The notes: generated from the letters alone by a model not told the origin. Positions 1 to 9,624 are shown, numbered from the stretch's first letter. The stretch: 52,708 nt of DNA from Nitrospinaceae bacterium (GCA_029261695.1 JAJDAV010000028.1:1-52708), one strand, 5' to 3'. Numbers and translations: made by a program.

Positions 1-930
1 CGCGAGTTTGTTGCAATTCCACAGTCCTGGACGGTAGGCGAAACCATCGATTCTTTACGTGCTTCTTCTGACGATGATATCCCTGAATTTTTCTCAGATA
101 TATTTATTGTTTCATCAGGCTCTCAGGTTTTTGGGAAAGTCCCATTGGCCCATCTAGTTCGATCAGAAAGTGATACCAAATTAGACACTCTTGTTCAGGA
201 AGAGATTTATTCCATCCCCGCTTCAATGGATCAGGAAGAAGTGGCACAGATATTCAGACGCGAAAATCTGTTGTCTGCCGCGGTAGTTGATTCAGAAGAA
301 AAGATGATCGGAGTGATCACCATAGATGACATCGTAGATGTAATTGATGAGGAAGCTCAAGAGGACATTCTCAAGTTGGCAGGTGTAAAAGCACCGAGCA
401 TATACCGTGACGTCATTACCACCAGTCGCTCGCGCTTTGGCTGGCTTTTTATTAACCTCCTCACAGCAATAATGGCTTCAATTGTTATTTCTCTGTTTGA
501 TGCCACCATTCAGCAAATTGTAGCGCTTGCGGTATTGATGCCTATCGTCGCTTCTATGGGAGGAAACGCAGGCACTCAAGCATTGACCGTGGCGGTCCGC
601 GCCCTCGCAATGCGAGAGGTATCGAATATCAACTCCTTCCGAGTAATTTGGAAGGAAACCATTGTGGGGACTTTAAATGGAGCGGCCTTTGCTGTGATCA
701 TAGGTGTGATTACATTTTTCTGGTTTAAAAATATGGAATTGGGAATAGTTATTGCCGTAGCAATGATCATTAATCTTATAGTGGCGGGGTTATTTGGAGC
801 AGGAATCCCTATTTTCTTGAACCGCGTTGGTAGCGACCCTGCTATTGCTTCTACGGTACTTCTTACTACTGTGACTGATGTAATTGGCTTTTTGGTATTT
901 TTAGGATTGGCGTCTATCTTCTTGATTTAG
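1..930 (+). CDS. mgtE: Magnesium transporter MgtE, 3' part (5' end outside window)
   Basis: The reading frame is open from base 1, so the ORF-track start (TTG at 145) is internal; about 309 C-terminal residues are visible out of the roughly 450 usual for MgtE. The first ~120 residues are the end of the N domain and the paired CBS domains that sense cytosolic Mg2+. Several hydrophobic segments follow, starting near FGWLFINLLTAIMASIVISL. The motif PIVASMGGNAGTQALTVAVR is the MgtE pore-domain signature. In the family the protein is an inner-membrane, Mg2+-gated Mg2+ channel. The next gene begins 180 bp downstream, so no operon link is evident. Confidence 0.93.
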   Translation, partial: REFVAIPQSWTVGETIDSLRASSDDDIPEFFSDIFIVSSGSQVFGKVPLAHLVRSESDTKLDTLVQEEIYSIPASMDQEEVAQIFRRENLLSAAVVDSEEKMIGVITIDDIVDVIDEEAQEDILKLAGVKAPSIYRDVITTSRSRFGWLFINLLTAIMASIVISLFDATIQQIVALAVLMPIVASMGGNAGTQALTVAVRALAMREVSNINSFRVIWKETIVGTLNGAAFAVIIGVITFFWFKNMELGIVIAVAMIINLIVAGLFGAGIPIFLNRVGSDPAIASTVLLTTVTDVIGFLVFLGLASIFLI

Positions 931-1109
931 TATTATACTTATTCTCCGAATAAGATGATAATAGGCGAACTCTTATAACTTCCTATTTCTAAAAAGCTTG
1001 GATAGCGCCTCATTTCCAATTTAGCTTAATCCCATCAAGATTTTTCACCTTTAGAAAAATGAGTTCAGAGTAATTTTTATCACCATCAACTATTTTTGAG
1101 AGACTGAAT

Positions 1110-3302
1110 ATGAAAGTAGCTGTTATTTATAATAAACAAAAGGATGCCGAAGGTGTCTTAAATGTTTTCGGCATGCAAAATCAGGAAACCTATAATCCCC
1201 AAACAGTTGAACGGGTAGCCAGTGCTCTTGAAAAGGGTGGGCATAACGTTCGCATCATCGACGGTAATATTAACGTCATCCAGCAACTCCAGGACTTTAT
1301 GCCCAGGGTGGTTCAGGGGGAACAACCGGGAATGGTTTTCAATATGGCATACGGTCTTCAAGGAGTCAGCCGTTATACCCATATGCCTTCATTACTAGAA
1401 ATGCTGGGAGTGCCCTATGTAGGCTCCAGCCCTGCCGGTCATGGCATTGCTCTCGACAAAGTAACCACAAAAGTTATGGTGCAAGCCGCAGGGTTGCCGA
1501 CATCCCCCTATTGGGTATTTTACGATGCGAAACAAATTCCTGACGACCTGCCCTACCCTGTTATCACCAAACCAAAAATGGAAGCGGTGTCTCTCGGAAT
1601 AGAAGTGGTTCACAGTAAAGCCGACCTCGAAATTCTGATCGCTAAGCTGGTAGAAGAATTTCATCAACCCATTTTAGTGGAACAATTCATTCCGGGACGG
1701 GAGTTTGCTATCGGTCTAATCGGAAACAAAGACCCTGAAGTTTTTCCATTACTGGAAATAGATCTGGCAGGAAACCCCAACGCCATCCAGAGTTTGGAAG
1801 ACAAGCTTAGAAAGCCAAAGGAAAAAATCTGTCCCGCAAATCTTGACGAAAACTTAGCCAACGAACTCCGCAGATTGACAAAAGAGACCGCAAAAGTTTT
1901 AGGAATCTATGATTTTTGCCGGGTCGATTATCGACTCGATGATGATGGAAACTTATACATCCTGGAATTGAATTCAATGGCTAGCCTTGGCTTGACCGGG
2001 TCTTATGTCCACGCCGCCAAAGTTGCAGGTTACACCTTTGAATCAATGGTCAACCGCATGCTGGATGTGGCAGTCGAACGATATTTTGGTAGTCAGCAGA
2101 TGGATCAGGTTGCAGTTGAGGAACCCGAGTCTAAATCTAAAAAAGATCCTCTTAGAATTCGGTTAAGAAGTTACTTGCGAGGCAACCTTGGAACAATGGA
2201 AGATGACCTTTCCAATATGGTGGAAATCAACTCATACGTTGAAAACATAGAGGGAGTCAACTCACTAGGCAGGTGGATCTCGAATAAACTTGGAGCAATA
2301 GGTTTTAATCGCCACGTATATTCCCGCGCTGAGTTTGGTAATATTTTGTATCTCACCAATCATATGGATGAAAAAAATGATGTGTTGATTGTTGGAAATA
2401 TGGATAACCCGATTGATTTTGAAGATTTCAATTCCTATCAGGAAGAAAAGGGCCGCATATATGGAACGGGAGTAGCTCGTGGTAAAGGTGGAATCGCCGT
2501 ATTGCTCGGTGCGCTTAAAGCCTTGCGATATACCCGGACTTTACGAAAGGTTAAGGTTGGGATTCTCCTTATCCCCGATGAATCTTATGGGGAACGATCT
2601 TCTAAACCAGTAATCGATGAACTATCGAAGAAGTCGAAGTATATTCTAGGGCTAAGCGGTGCAGGCTTGAGTGGAGAAATCATGACCTCATGTTCCGGTA
2701 CTTTACGATATGAAATCGAAATAAACCGCCGCCAAAATAAACAAGGGCTCAAGTCTTCAACAGAAACCAGTGACCCCATTCTTTATGCGTCTCAAAAAAT
2801 CAACTCCCTTAGAAAACTAAACTACGAGTCAGATGGAATTTTCATCACGATCACAGGCTTGCAAACCAAGGGTATGGAAGATCAACCTACTTACCATGCG
2901 GCCTTGTCATTTGTAATTCGCTATCGCAATCCAGATCAACGAGTCAGACTTGAAGAACAAGTAAACCAAATCTTTTCATCCAAATCACAAGACAACATTA
3001 AGGTGCATGTAACAAAAAGACCACAGAGCAAACCCTTCTTGGAAAATGAAAAGACGCTTAATTTTTATGAGCAAGTTGAAAAAGTAGCCAAGTTAGTTGA
3101 AACACGAATCAAGAAATCTGAAAACAGTATCGTTTCATGCTTATCTAATATCGGTGAAAATATTCCTGCCTTGGATGGCCTCGGCCCTGTTACAGGTGGC
3201 TACGGCACAAACAACGAACATGTCGTGCGCGACAGCTTGATTGACCGAAGTGTTCTTCTTGCATATCTCATATATTTGTCCTCAAAGAATTTTGATATAT
3301 GA
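1110..3302 (+). CDS. Fusion of D-Ala-D-Ala-ligase-like ATP-grasp domain with a degenerate M20 peptidase-like domain
   Basis: 730 residues. Residues 1 to ~325 read as an ATP-grasp ligase of the D-alanine-D-alanine ligase type: an N-terminal DKVTTK lid entry, ILVEQFIPGREFAIGLIG, and the Mg2+-binding residues Asp273 (RVDYR), Glu286 and Asn288 (ILELNS). Residues ~370-730 resemble M20 metallopeptidases (GTGVARGKGG at ~452, LDGLGPVTGGYG near the end). The usual metal ligands look replaced: the HxD motif reads GNMDNP, the AD(x)KGG motif reads ARGKGG, and DEE reads DES. The ligase half therefore looks active and the peptidase half looks non-catalytic or altered. The 3' end overlaps the GGT gene by an ATGA, so translation is probably coupled. 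The most likely role is forming an amide or peptide bond on an amino acid; the substrate is unknown. Confidence 0.8.
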   Translation: MKVAVIYNKQKDAEGVLNVFGMQNQETYNPQTVERVASALEKGGHNVRIIDGNINVIQQLQDFMPRVVQGEQPGMVFNMAYGLQGVSRYTHMPSLLEMLGVPYVGSSPAGHGIALDKVTTKVMVQAAGLPTSPYWVFYDAKQIPDDLPYPVITKPKMEAVSLGIEVVHSKADLEILIAKLVEEFHQPILVEQFIPGREFAIGLIGNKDPEVFPLLEIDLAGNPNAIQSLEDKLRKPKEKICPANLDENLANELRRLTKETAKVLGIYDFCRVDYRLDDDGNLYILELNSMASLGLTGSYVHAAKVAGYTFESMVNRMLDVAVERYFGSQQMDQVAVEEPESKSKKDPLRIRLRSYLRGNLGTMEDDLSNMVEINSYVENIEGVNSLGRWISNKLGAIGFNRHVYSRAEFGNILYLTNHMDEKNDVLIVGNMDNPIDFEDFNSYQEEKGRIYGTGVARGKGGIAVLLGALKALRYTRTLRKVKVGILLIPDESYGERSSKPVIDELSKKSKYILGLSGAGLSGEIMTSCSGTLRYEIEINRRQNKQGLKSSTETSDPILYASQKINSLRKLNYESDGIFITITGLQTKGMEDQPTYHAALSFVIRYRNPDQRVRLEEQVNQIFSSKSQDNIKVHVTKRPQSKPFLENEKTLNFYEQVEKVAKLVETRIKKSENSIVSCLSNIGENIPALDGLGPVTGGYGTNNEHVVRDSLIDRSVLLAYLIYLSSKNFDI

Positions 3303-4930
3303 AACTAGGAAATATCGAGGGCAAATTTTCTCCCACTGAAAATAGCAAGTGTGCAGTATCTGATGGAGGCATGGTATCCACCGCTTTTCCTGAAGCCACT
3401 CAAGCCGGTGTTGAGTTGTTACGGCAAGGGGGAAATGCCGTAGATGCAGCCTGTGCAGCTGCATTTGCTTTAAGTATTTGTGAACCACAAGCCAGTGGGC
3501 TGGGTGGGCAATCCACAGCAATCCTTCATTTTAAAGGCAACACCATCGCCTTGGATGGGTCCAGCCGAGTTCCCTCACTCGCACATATTGATCGCATTGA
3601 CAAGAAAACTCATAGGTTTCAAGGTTACAAAGCCACCACCGTTCCCAGCACTCCTGCTGTTTTGGGTTATCTGCATTTCCGCTACGGAAAACTGGATTGG
3701 TCTGAAATTTTAAAACCAGCCATTCGAATCGCCAGAGAAGGTTACCAGATCACCCAATTGCAACATGATCTTCAAAAACGTGAAGCAGAAAAATTCCTTA
3801 GTATGGATTCTCTATCTGGAGCTAAATATTTCCTGAAGGAAGGACAAGTCCCATACGAGGTCGGCGACAAATTCATACAAGAGGATATGTCTGGATTGCT
3901 CGAACATATGTCCCAACATGGAGTGAAGGCTTTTTATACGGGTGACGTTGCCAAACAAATTGATGAGGACATGCGGTTCAATGAAGGATTTTTGAGGGCG
4001 GAAGACTTGGCTTTAATACCCTGGCCCGTTGAAAGAAAACCCATTCGCAGGAGTTACCGGAAAGTAAAAATTTTCACTTGCCCCCCTCCGGGATCAGGAA
4101 GAACTCTGCTTCTTGTTTTGCAAATGATGAAAAATATGCCCTCAAAATTTTTCAAGAATCCCACACCGAAAATGTATCACTTTTTAGCTGAAACTTTTCG
4201 AAAAGGATTGCTCAATCATAAGGAACGCCCCTTTGATCCAAATATATATCCACAACTTCCTCACGACAAAAAGATTCTCAGTCTTGATTTCGCAAGAGAA
4301 CTTTCGTCCACTATCCGTGATGATATTGATCCCACACTGCCATTGACTGAACTTTTCACCTTAAACAATGACACCACCCATTTATCCGCTATGGATTCAG
4401 AGGGAAATGCTATTGGGATTACCCAGTCGATTGAACTGGTATATGGATCAAAAGTGGCAGCACGAGGATTAGGGTTTTTATATAATAATTATATGAGTTC
4501 TCTCGACACCACTGATCCATCTCATCCTTACTACTTGAGACCCAATGCTATTCCGTGGAGTTCAGTAGCGCCTATCATTGCCTTTCATAACAACCAACCT
4601 TGGATGGTAGCTGGAAGCCCTGGAAGTGAACGGATATTTTCTGCAACGAGCCAGTTTCTTTCACATATTATTGACGGTGACCAGTCTATTGGCGAAGCAA
4701 TGTTAAGGCCAAGAATGCATTGCTCCGTGGGTGGCAAGTTGTCATTAGAAGCGGAACGATTTGATCCTGCCATCGTAGATTATTTGAAGGCAGTAGGTTA
4801 TAAAATTGATAAAAGAGAACCCTATTCGTTTTACCTGGGTGCAATCCACGCCGTCCTAAAGTCCCAGACTACCGGTCAGTTTCAAGGTGTGGCTGAGATC
4901 CGCAGAGACGGAACAGCCGCAGGCCCCTGA
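3299..4930 (+). CDS. ggt: Gamma-glutamyltransferase family protein, no signal peptide
   Basis: 543 residues covering both the large- and small-subunit regions of a GGT (Ntn-hydrolase) precursor. The autoprocessing and nucleophile site is present as DTTHLSAMD, with the catalytic Thr at about residue 359. The substrate-binding AGSPGSERI motif lies in the small subunit. The N-terminus (MKLGNIEGKFSPTEN) has no signal peptide, whereas classical GGTs are periplasmic, so this one is predicted to be cytoplasmic. It could cleave or transfer gamma-glutamyl groups, or act as an acylase-like relative. The start codon overlaps the upstream stop (ATGA), and the next gene follows after 3 bp, so the three genes form one operon. 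Confidence 0.9.
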   Translation: MKLGNIEGKFSPTENSKCAVSDGGMVSTAFPEATQAGVELLRQGGNAVDAACAAAFALSICEPQASGLGGQSTAILHFKGNTIALDGSSRVPSLAHIDRIDKKTHRFQGYKATTVPSTPAVLGYLHFRYGKLDWSEILKPAIRIAREGYQITQLQHDLQKREAEKFLSMDSLSGAKYFLKEGQVPYEVGDKFIQEDMSGLLEHMSQHGVKAFYTGDVAKQIDEDMRFNEGFLRAEDLALIPWPVERKPIRRSYRKVKIFTCPPPGSGRTLLLVLQMMKNMPSKFFKNPTPKMYHFLAETFRKGLLNHKERPFDPNIYPQLPHDKKILSLDFARELSSTIRDDIDPTLPLTELFTLNNDTTHLSAMDSEGNAIGITQSIELVYGSKVAARGLGFLYNNYMSSLDTTDPSHPYYLRPNAIPWSSVAPIIAFHNNQPWMVAGSPGSERIFSATSQFLSHIIDGDQSIGEAMLRPRMHCSVGGKLSLEAERFDPAIVDYLKAVGYKIDKREPYSFYLGAIHAVLKSQTTGQFQGVAEIRRDGTAAGP

Positions 4931-4933
4931 TTT

Positions 4934-5701
4934 ATGAGCAAACTTCCCGTCCTTATTTCCATACCTCATGGCGGCAGCCAAATTCCGCCCGAAATATCTG
5001 ACCGGGTTTGCATAACCCCGAAAGACCAATTTGAAGATGGGGACGCGCTAACTCAGGAAATTTATGGAATCAAAAATGAAGTTCTGGCTTATGTAGAAGG
5101 AAATATTGCCAGAGCATTTTTAGATTTGAATCGTGACGTCAATGACCGGCCTCCCAAAAACCCTGATGGCGTCATAAAATCCATGACCTGCCTGGGAAAA
5201 CCTATTTATCATTCGGGCAAGGAATTGAATGATGAATTGACGCATCTACTTTTGCAAAAATATTATCACCCCTATCACGACTATCTTCGAAGCACATTGG
5301 ATTCGATGGAAGGAATCCAGTTGATGCTTGACTGTCATACTATGGAAGCCGTTGGCCCAGAAATATCACCAGATCCTGGAAATACACGACCGAAGTTTTG
5401 CCTAGGAAGTAATTTTGGGAATAGCTGTCCAGACGAAATAGTTCAGCGCATGGCCGATTGCATTAGTAATGCTTTTGAATTGAACAAAGAAGATGTGGTA
5501 ATAGACAAGCCCTTTGCAGGTGGACACATTACTCGAACCTATGGGAACAAACCTGTTCCTTGCATTCAAATCGAAATGAGCCGGGCTCTTTATCTATCCG
5601 ATCCTTGGTTCGACAGAGACAAACTTAAGGTCACACCCATGCGATTAAAACAATTACAGCAATGTTTTAAGAACACCTTAAATATGTTTTTTAAAAAATA
5701 G
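4934..5701 (+). CDS. N-formylglutamate amidohydrolase family protein
   Basis: 255 residues matching the FGase family (PF05013), beginning PVLISIPHGGSQIPPEI, with the downstream elements DLNRDVNDRP, MLDCHTM and IQIEMSRALYL typical of the family. Family members are zinc hydrolases that remove N-formyl groups from glutamate; many homologues outside histidine degradation have no assigned substrate. No other hut genes are present here, so a histidine-degradation role is not supported. The gene lies 3 bp after the GGT stop and has no clear Shine-Dalgarno of its own, so it is probably translationally coupled. It is the last gene of the operon and converges on the nfu gene 6 bp away. Confidence 0.88.
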   Translation: MSKLPVLISIPHGGSQIPPEISDRVCITPKDQFEDGDALTQEIYGIKNEVLAYVEGNIARAFLDLNRDVNDRPPKNPDGVIKSMTCLGKPIYHSGKELNDELTHLLLQKYYHPYHDYLRSTLDSMEGIQLMLDCHTMEAVGPEISPDPGNTRPKFCLGSNFGNSCPDEIVQRMADCISNAFELNKEDVVIDKPFAGGHITRTYGNKPVPCIQIEMSRALYLSDPWFDRDKLKVTPMRLKQLQQCFKNTLNMFFKK

Positions 5702-5707
5702 AAAAGC

Positions 5708-6370
5708 TCAGACAGACTTCACGGTCAGTTCGGGGTGGAGTTGTTCGCGCAGTTGGCCTTGAATGTATTTTAAGGTTCCGCTGGTAGAGGTTGGGCAACT
5801 ACCACAGGCACCTTGATAATGGATACTTACTTCGTTGCCTTCGATGCCTTTTAATTCGACACCGCCGCCGTCTTTGGCAAGGTTGGCTCGAATCGAACGG
5901 TTGAGGACCATTTCAATTCCCTGCAATTTCTTTTCGTTTTCCAGTTTCTGGAAGTTCACAACATCTACTTCACTCAATTGGATTTTTTCTTCTGCCTGAT
6001 AAACGGTTACTGTTTCATCGATGCTTTTCCAGACACGATCTTTTAACGGAATCCAACTTGTTTTATCCTCTTTCGTCACGGTGATAAAATTTTCCATGAC
6101 GTAAACGTTTATCACCCCAGGCTTTTCGAACAAGGCGGCTGCCATCTTGTCGTCTTTAGCTTCCTGCTTGCTGGAAAAGGAAGCGTTTCCGTTATCAAGA
6201 ATCACGGCGTTAATTACAAACTGCAAAGCGTTCGGGTTAGGAGTCTCGCGAGTTCGCACCACTTTCAAAGCCTTGTTTAAACTTGGTTTTGCTTTGGGCT
6301 TCGGTTTGGATTTCGCCGTTGTTTTTTCGTTTATTTTTGCCTGAATGGCAAGGACTTCACTGATCTTCAC
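5708..6370 (-). CDS. Nfu/NifU-type iron-sulfur cluster scaffold
   Basis: 220 residues. After a Lys/Pro-rich leader (~residues 15-35) comes an Nfu N-terminal domain (TRETPNPNALQFVINA; PF08712 type). It is followed by a NifU C-terminal domain (NRSIRANLAKDGGGVELKGI) with the CxxC cluster site in GACGSCPTSTSGTL. In this family two CxxC motifs from a dimer hold a [4Fe-4S] cluster that is passed to apoproteins. The Lys-rich linker at the start is longer than in canonical Nfu proteins. It is a single gene convergent with the FGase gene. A Fe-S carrier role is well supported by the motif; the specific client is unknown. Confidence 0.88.
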   Translation of the reverse strand: MKISEVLAIQAKINEKTTAKSKPKPKAKPSLNKALKVVRTRETPNPNALQFVINAVILDNGNASFSSKQEAKDDKMAAALFEKPGVINVYVMENFITVTKEDKTSWIPLKDRVWKSIDETVTVYQAEEKIQLSEVDVVNFQKLENEKKLQGIEMVLNRSIRANLAKDGGGVELKGIEGNEVSIHYQGACGSCPTSTSGTLKYIQGQLREQLHPELTVKSV

Positions 6371-6462
6371 AATTCTTCTACGCTCAATTTTTTAATGGAA
6401 TAATTATACTAAACTATTACCCTGAAATTTCCAATGGGTACACAGCGATAAACCTTAATTTT

Positions 6463-8181
6463 TTATTCAGCGCGGGACGGAATTTCAGCCCCAGAGGTCC
6501 CAACAACTCTCCTGCCTCTCAATGCCTGCATACCTTCATTCCCTACAAACACCGCCAACCCTATGAGCACTAACGCTGTGATCCCCAAAAACAGATTGGG
6601 TTCAGGTGCGGTAAAAAAACGATAGGCCTGCCAGCCCAGTGCCGCAATGGTTGTAATGACCATGAATATTGCAGGATAAAGAACATACTGAGTCGGTTTT
6701 TTAACGGCCATCAACCATGTTGCCACTACAAATAATGCCACTGCCGCAATCAGCTGATTGGTCGCCCCAAAGATAGGCCAAATTTTTTGCCAGCCATCGG
6801 TTGCACCAATTAAGTAAGAAAGGAAGACCACTACTACTGTCACCACATATTTATTTTGAAAAGCAGGGATTTTGTCCCCCAGCGATTCTTGAACAAGAAA
6901 TCGAGTGATGCGAACCGCAGTATCGAGTGTGGTTAACACAAAAGTGTTAAGTGCAAGAACCGCAATCATAGACGCAAAGGTAAAACTTAAAATGGGAAGC
7001 ATCTGATGCACTATGTTTCCAAAACCATTGCCGAAGGCAAGAATCCATCCCCCCGATTGTAAAGTTTCCCGGAAACCCAATTGGGCCATATCCACACCAC
7101 CGCCTTGGGGCGCAACCCAATACAGTCCACCGCCCACCAGTAATACGGTAACAACGGCTACCACACCCTCTGTTAACATTCCGCCGTAGCTGATAATTTT
7201 CCCCTGCATTTCACTGGCAAGTTGTTTGGATGTGGTACCACCAGCCACTAGCGAATGAAAACCAGAAACTGCACCGCACGCAACCAAAACAAAAAGCATC
7301 GGCCAGACCGGGCCTTGCCCTTCAGACATCGCACCTCGCCAAGCTGGCGTATTGAGTTCGGGACCGACCCACAACAACCCGAGAATCGCCAAACCCATCG
7401 AACCAAAAAGGATATATGTGGATAAGTAGTCGCGTGGTTGCAATAAGGTTTGCACGGGTAAGATAGAAGCCACCGCCGCATAAATCATCAGTATCACAAA
7501 CCAGAAGATTAAAGGGGAGAACCCCATCACCCCTTCTTCAGGAAGAGGAACTGGAATTTGAAAACCTATATAAATATTTAAAATAACGGTCAGCACCGCA
7601 ATTGCTGAGACTATTTGTAAATTGAAATTCTTTTTATAAATGCACCAGCCCAGCACAACCGAAACCGGGATTATTGCGAAAGTGGGGAACACCATTTCGG
7701 GTTGGGCAATCAATGTTTTCGCCGCGACTACTCCGAACACAGCGATTACCAACAGCATTGCCAACACCAAAAAGATAGCAAACACAGCCTTGGCTCGATA
7801 ACCCATCGTGCTCTCAGCTATATCAGCAATTGAACTGCCGCGATTACGGACAGAGACCATTAAGGTAAGGTAATCGTGAACAGCACCAATAAAAACATTG
7901 CCGAGCAGAATCCACACTAACGTGATGGCCCAGCCAAAGTGATGCATTGCAATGATAGGTCCAATGACGGGCCCAGCGCCGGCTATCGATGCGAAGTTAT
8001 GACCAAAAAGCACAAGTGGTTTGCTGGGCACATAGTCGATACCGTCGTTTTGATTTACTGCTGGAGTGCTTTGTCTGGCATCGGGTTGAATCAGTTCACT
8101 GTCCAACTTGCCCGCATAAAAACGGTAGCCAATAAAATAGAAAAACAGGCAGGAGAATAATAGAATCCCGATAGTCAGCAT
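6463..8181 (-). CDS. cstA: Carbon starvation protein A family transporter (CstA)
   Basis: A polytopic membrane protein of about 572 residues. The CstA signatures are FGHNFASIAGAGPVIGPIIA and GNVFIGAVHDYLTLMVSVR, with many further transmembrane segments and the C-terminal CstA region. The ORF track starts at a TTG (8196), but an ATG at 8181 follows a GAGG at good spacing and is preferred. The family imports pyruvate or peptides, often under carbon limitation, in the inner membrane. At 570-580 residues it belongs to the shorter branch compared with the ~700-residue E. coli CstA. There is no partner two-component system nearby, so regulation cannot be read from context. Confidence 0.9.
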   Translation of the reverse strand: MLTIGILLFSCLFFYFIGYRFYAGKLDSELIQPDARQSTPAVNQNDGIDYVPSKPLVLFGHNFASIAGAGPVIGPIIAMHHFGWAITLVWILLGNVFIGAVHDYLTLMVSVRNRGSSIADIAESTMGYRAKAVFAIFLVLAMLLVIAVFGVVAAKTLIAQPEMVFPTFAIIPVSVVLGWCIYKKNFNLQIVSAIAVLTVILNIYIGFQIPVPLPEEGVMGFSPLIFWFVILMIYAAVASILPVQTLLQPRDYLSTYILFGSMGLAILGLLWVGPELNTPAWRGAMSEGQGPVWPMLFVLVACGAVSGFHSLVAGGTTSKQLASEMQGKIISYGGMLTEGVVAVVTVLLVGGGLYWVAPQGGGVDMAQLGFRETLQSGGWILAFGNGFGNIVHQMLPILSFTFASMIAVLALNTFVLTTLDTAVRITRFLVQESLGDKIPAFQNKYVVTVVVVFLSYLIGATDGWQKIWPIFGATNQLIAAVALFVVATWLMAVKKPTQYVLYPAIFMVITTIAALGWQAYRFFTAPEPNLFLGITALVLIGLAVFVGNEGMQALRGRRVVGTSGAEIPSRAE

Positions 8182-8272
8182 AAATTGCAGCCTCAAATTG
8201 GACTAAAAAATCACCTGAATATTATACCAACGGCAGTTAGCTTATTAGAGTTTTTTTGGAAAGAAGAAAATA

Positions 8273-9571
8273 TCAGGAGTCGGCAAACAGAGGGCCGAGT
8301 TGAATGGTATCCTCACGATCAGGGCCGGTAGAAACAATCAGGAAAGAAGTTTCCAGCAAATCGCTGAGGTATTTCACATAGTTTTTGGCTTTTTCCGGCA
8401 GGTCATCAAAGTCTTTGGTGCCAGCAGTTTTTTCCATCCACCCTTCATGTTCCGTGTAAACCGGCTCACAATTTTCCAAAATTTTAGGATCAGCAGGCAT
8501 ATCCGAATAAACGGTTCCTTCAAATTTATATCCGGTACAAACCTTTATAGTTTTGAATCCATCCAGCACATCTATCTTGGTCAAGATCAATGCGTCAATT
8601 CCATTGATTTGAATTGCATACCGGGCGACCACGGCATCGAACCATCCGCACCGTCTTTGTCTTCCAGTAGTAGCACCAAATTCATGTCCTACCTTTCCTA
8701 GTTGCTCGCCATCTGCATCCAGCAATTCTGTTGGAAAAGGGCCTTCACCCACTCGTGTGGTATACGCTTTAACAACTCCAAGCACTCGGTCAATTTTTGT
8801 TGGGGGAATAGCAAGACCTGTGCACGCCCCACCCGATGATGAATTAGAAGATGTCACGAATGGATAAGTTCCATGATCTACATCCAACATGGTGCCTTGA
8901 GCGCCTTCGCAAAGAATTTTTTTATTCTGCGAGATCAGTTTATTCATTAATACTTGTGTATCCACAAGGTACTTAAGAATCACCTCTCGAAAAACCATCA
9001 AATCATTGAACAACCCATCAAATCCTGGCAGTTGCTGACCATAAAGGCTCTTTAGCACCTGGCTTTTTTCTTCGTAATTGGCTTCGAGTCGACTTCGAAG
9101 ATATTTTTCATCCCTTAAATCACATGTTCGGATGCCAATGCGTGCAATTTTATCTGCATAAGAGGGTCCAATACCCCGGCCTGTAGTTCCAATTTTTTGA
9201 AACTTTCCGTTTTCCTTTTCACGCCCCTGATCACTGACACCGTGGTAAGGCATAATAATATTCGCCCGATCACTGATAACCAGTCTGCCTTCGAGATCAA
9301 TATCAACCGCTTCCAGTTGTCGCATCTCATCTGCCAATGCCATGGGGTCAACCACAACGCCATTACCAATCACACAAAGTTTTCCCTCGTGGAAAATCCC
9401 TGAAGGAATGAGGTGGAGAACAAACTCTTTCTCATCAAAACAAATAGTGTGCCCCGCATTGTGTCCACCCTGATAACGGGCCACCACATCGACATTTTCA
9501 GCAAACAAATCGATGATCTTGCCTTTACCTTCATCTCCCCACTGCATCCCTACAACCACTGCAACCGGCAT
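8273..9571 (-). CDS. purA: Adenylosuccinate synthetase
   Basis: 432 residues, full length for the family. It starts MPVAVVVGMQWGDEGKGKI, which contains the P-loop-like GDEGKGK and the catalytic Asp. GGHNAGHTI carries the catalytic His. FVTSSNSSSGGACTGL and TTGRQRRCGW are further family blocks. The enzyme makes adenylosuccinate from IMP, aspartate and GTP in purine synthesis, in the cytoplasm. The ATG is preceded by TCTGGAG, a reasonable Shine-Dalgarno, and a sigma70-like promoter lies ~55-80 bp upstream. It appears to be a single-gene transcription unit. Confidence 0.97.
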   Translation of the reverse strand: MPVAVVVGMQWGDEGKGKIIDLFAENVDVVARYQGGHNAGHTICFDEKEFVLHLIPSGIFHEGKLCVIGNGVVVDPMALADEMRQLEAVDIDLEGRLVISDRANIIMPYHGVSDQGREKENGKFQKIGTTGRGIGPSYADKIARIGIRTCDLRDEKYLRSRLEANYEEKSQVLKSLYGQQLPGFDGLFNDLMVFREVILKYLVDTQVLMNKLISQNKKILCEGAQGTMLDVDHGTYPFVTSSNSSSGGACTGLAIPPTKIDRVLGVVKAYTTRVGEGPFPTELLDADGEQLGKVGHEFGATTGRQRRCGWFDAVVARYAIQINGIDALILTKIDVLDGFKTIKVCTGYKFEGTVYSDMPADPKILENCEPVYTEHEGWMEKTAGTKDFDDLPEKAKNYVKYLSDLLETSFLIVSTGPDREDTIQLGPLFADS

Positions 9572-9624
9572 TTACTACTCCAGAAAAATTAACAAACCCT
9601 CATTTAGTTTGAGGACAGCCCGGT

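Noticed and set aside
938-954. CTTATTC-TCC-GAATAAG hairpin after mgtE as a terminator
   Set aside because: A 7-bp stem with a 3-nt loop and no T-run; too weak to report as a terminator.
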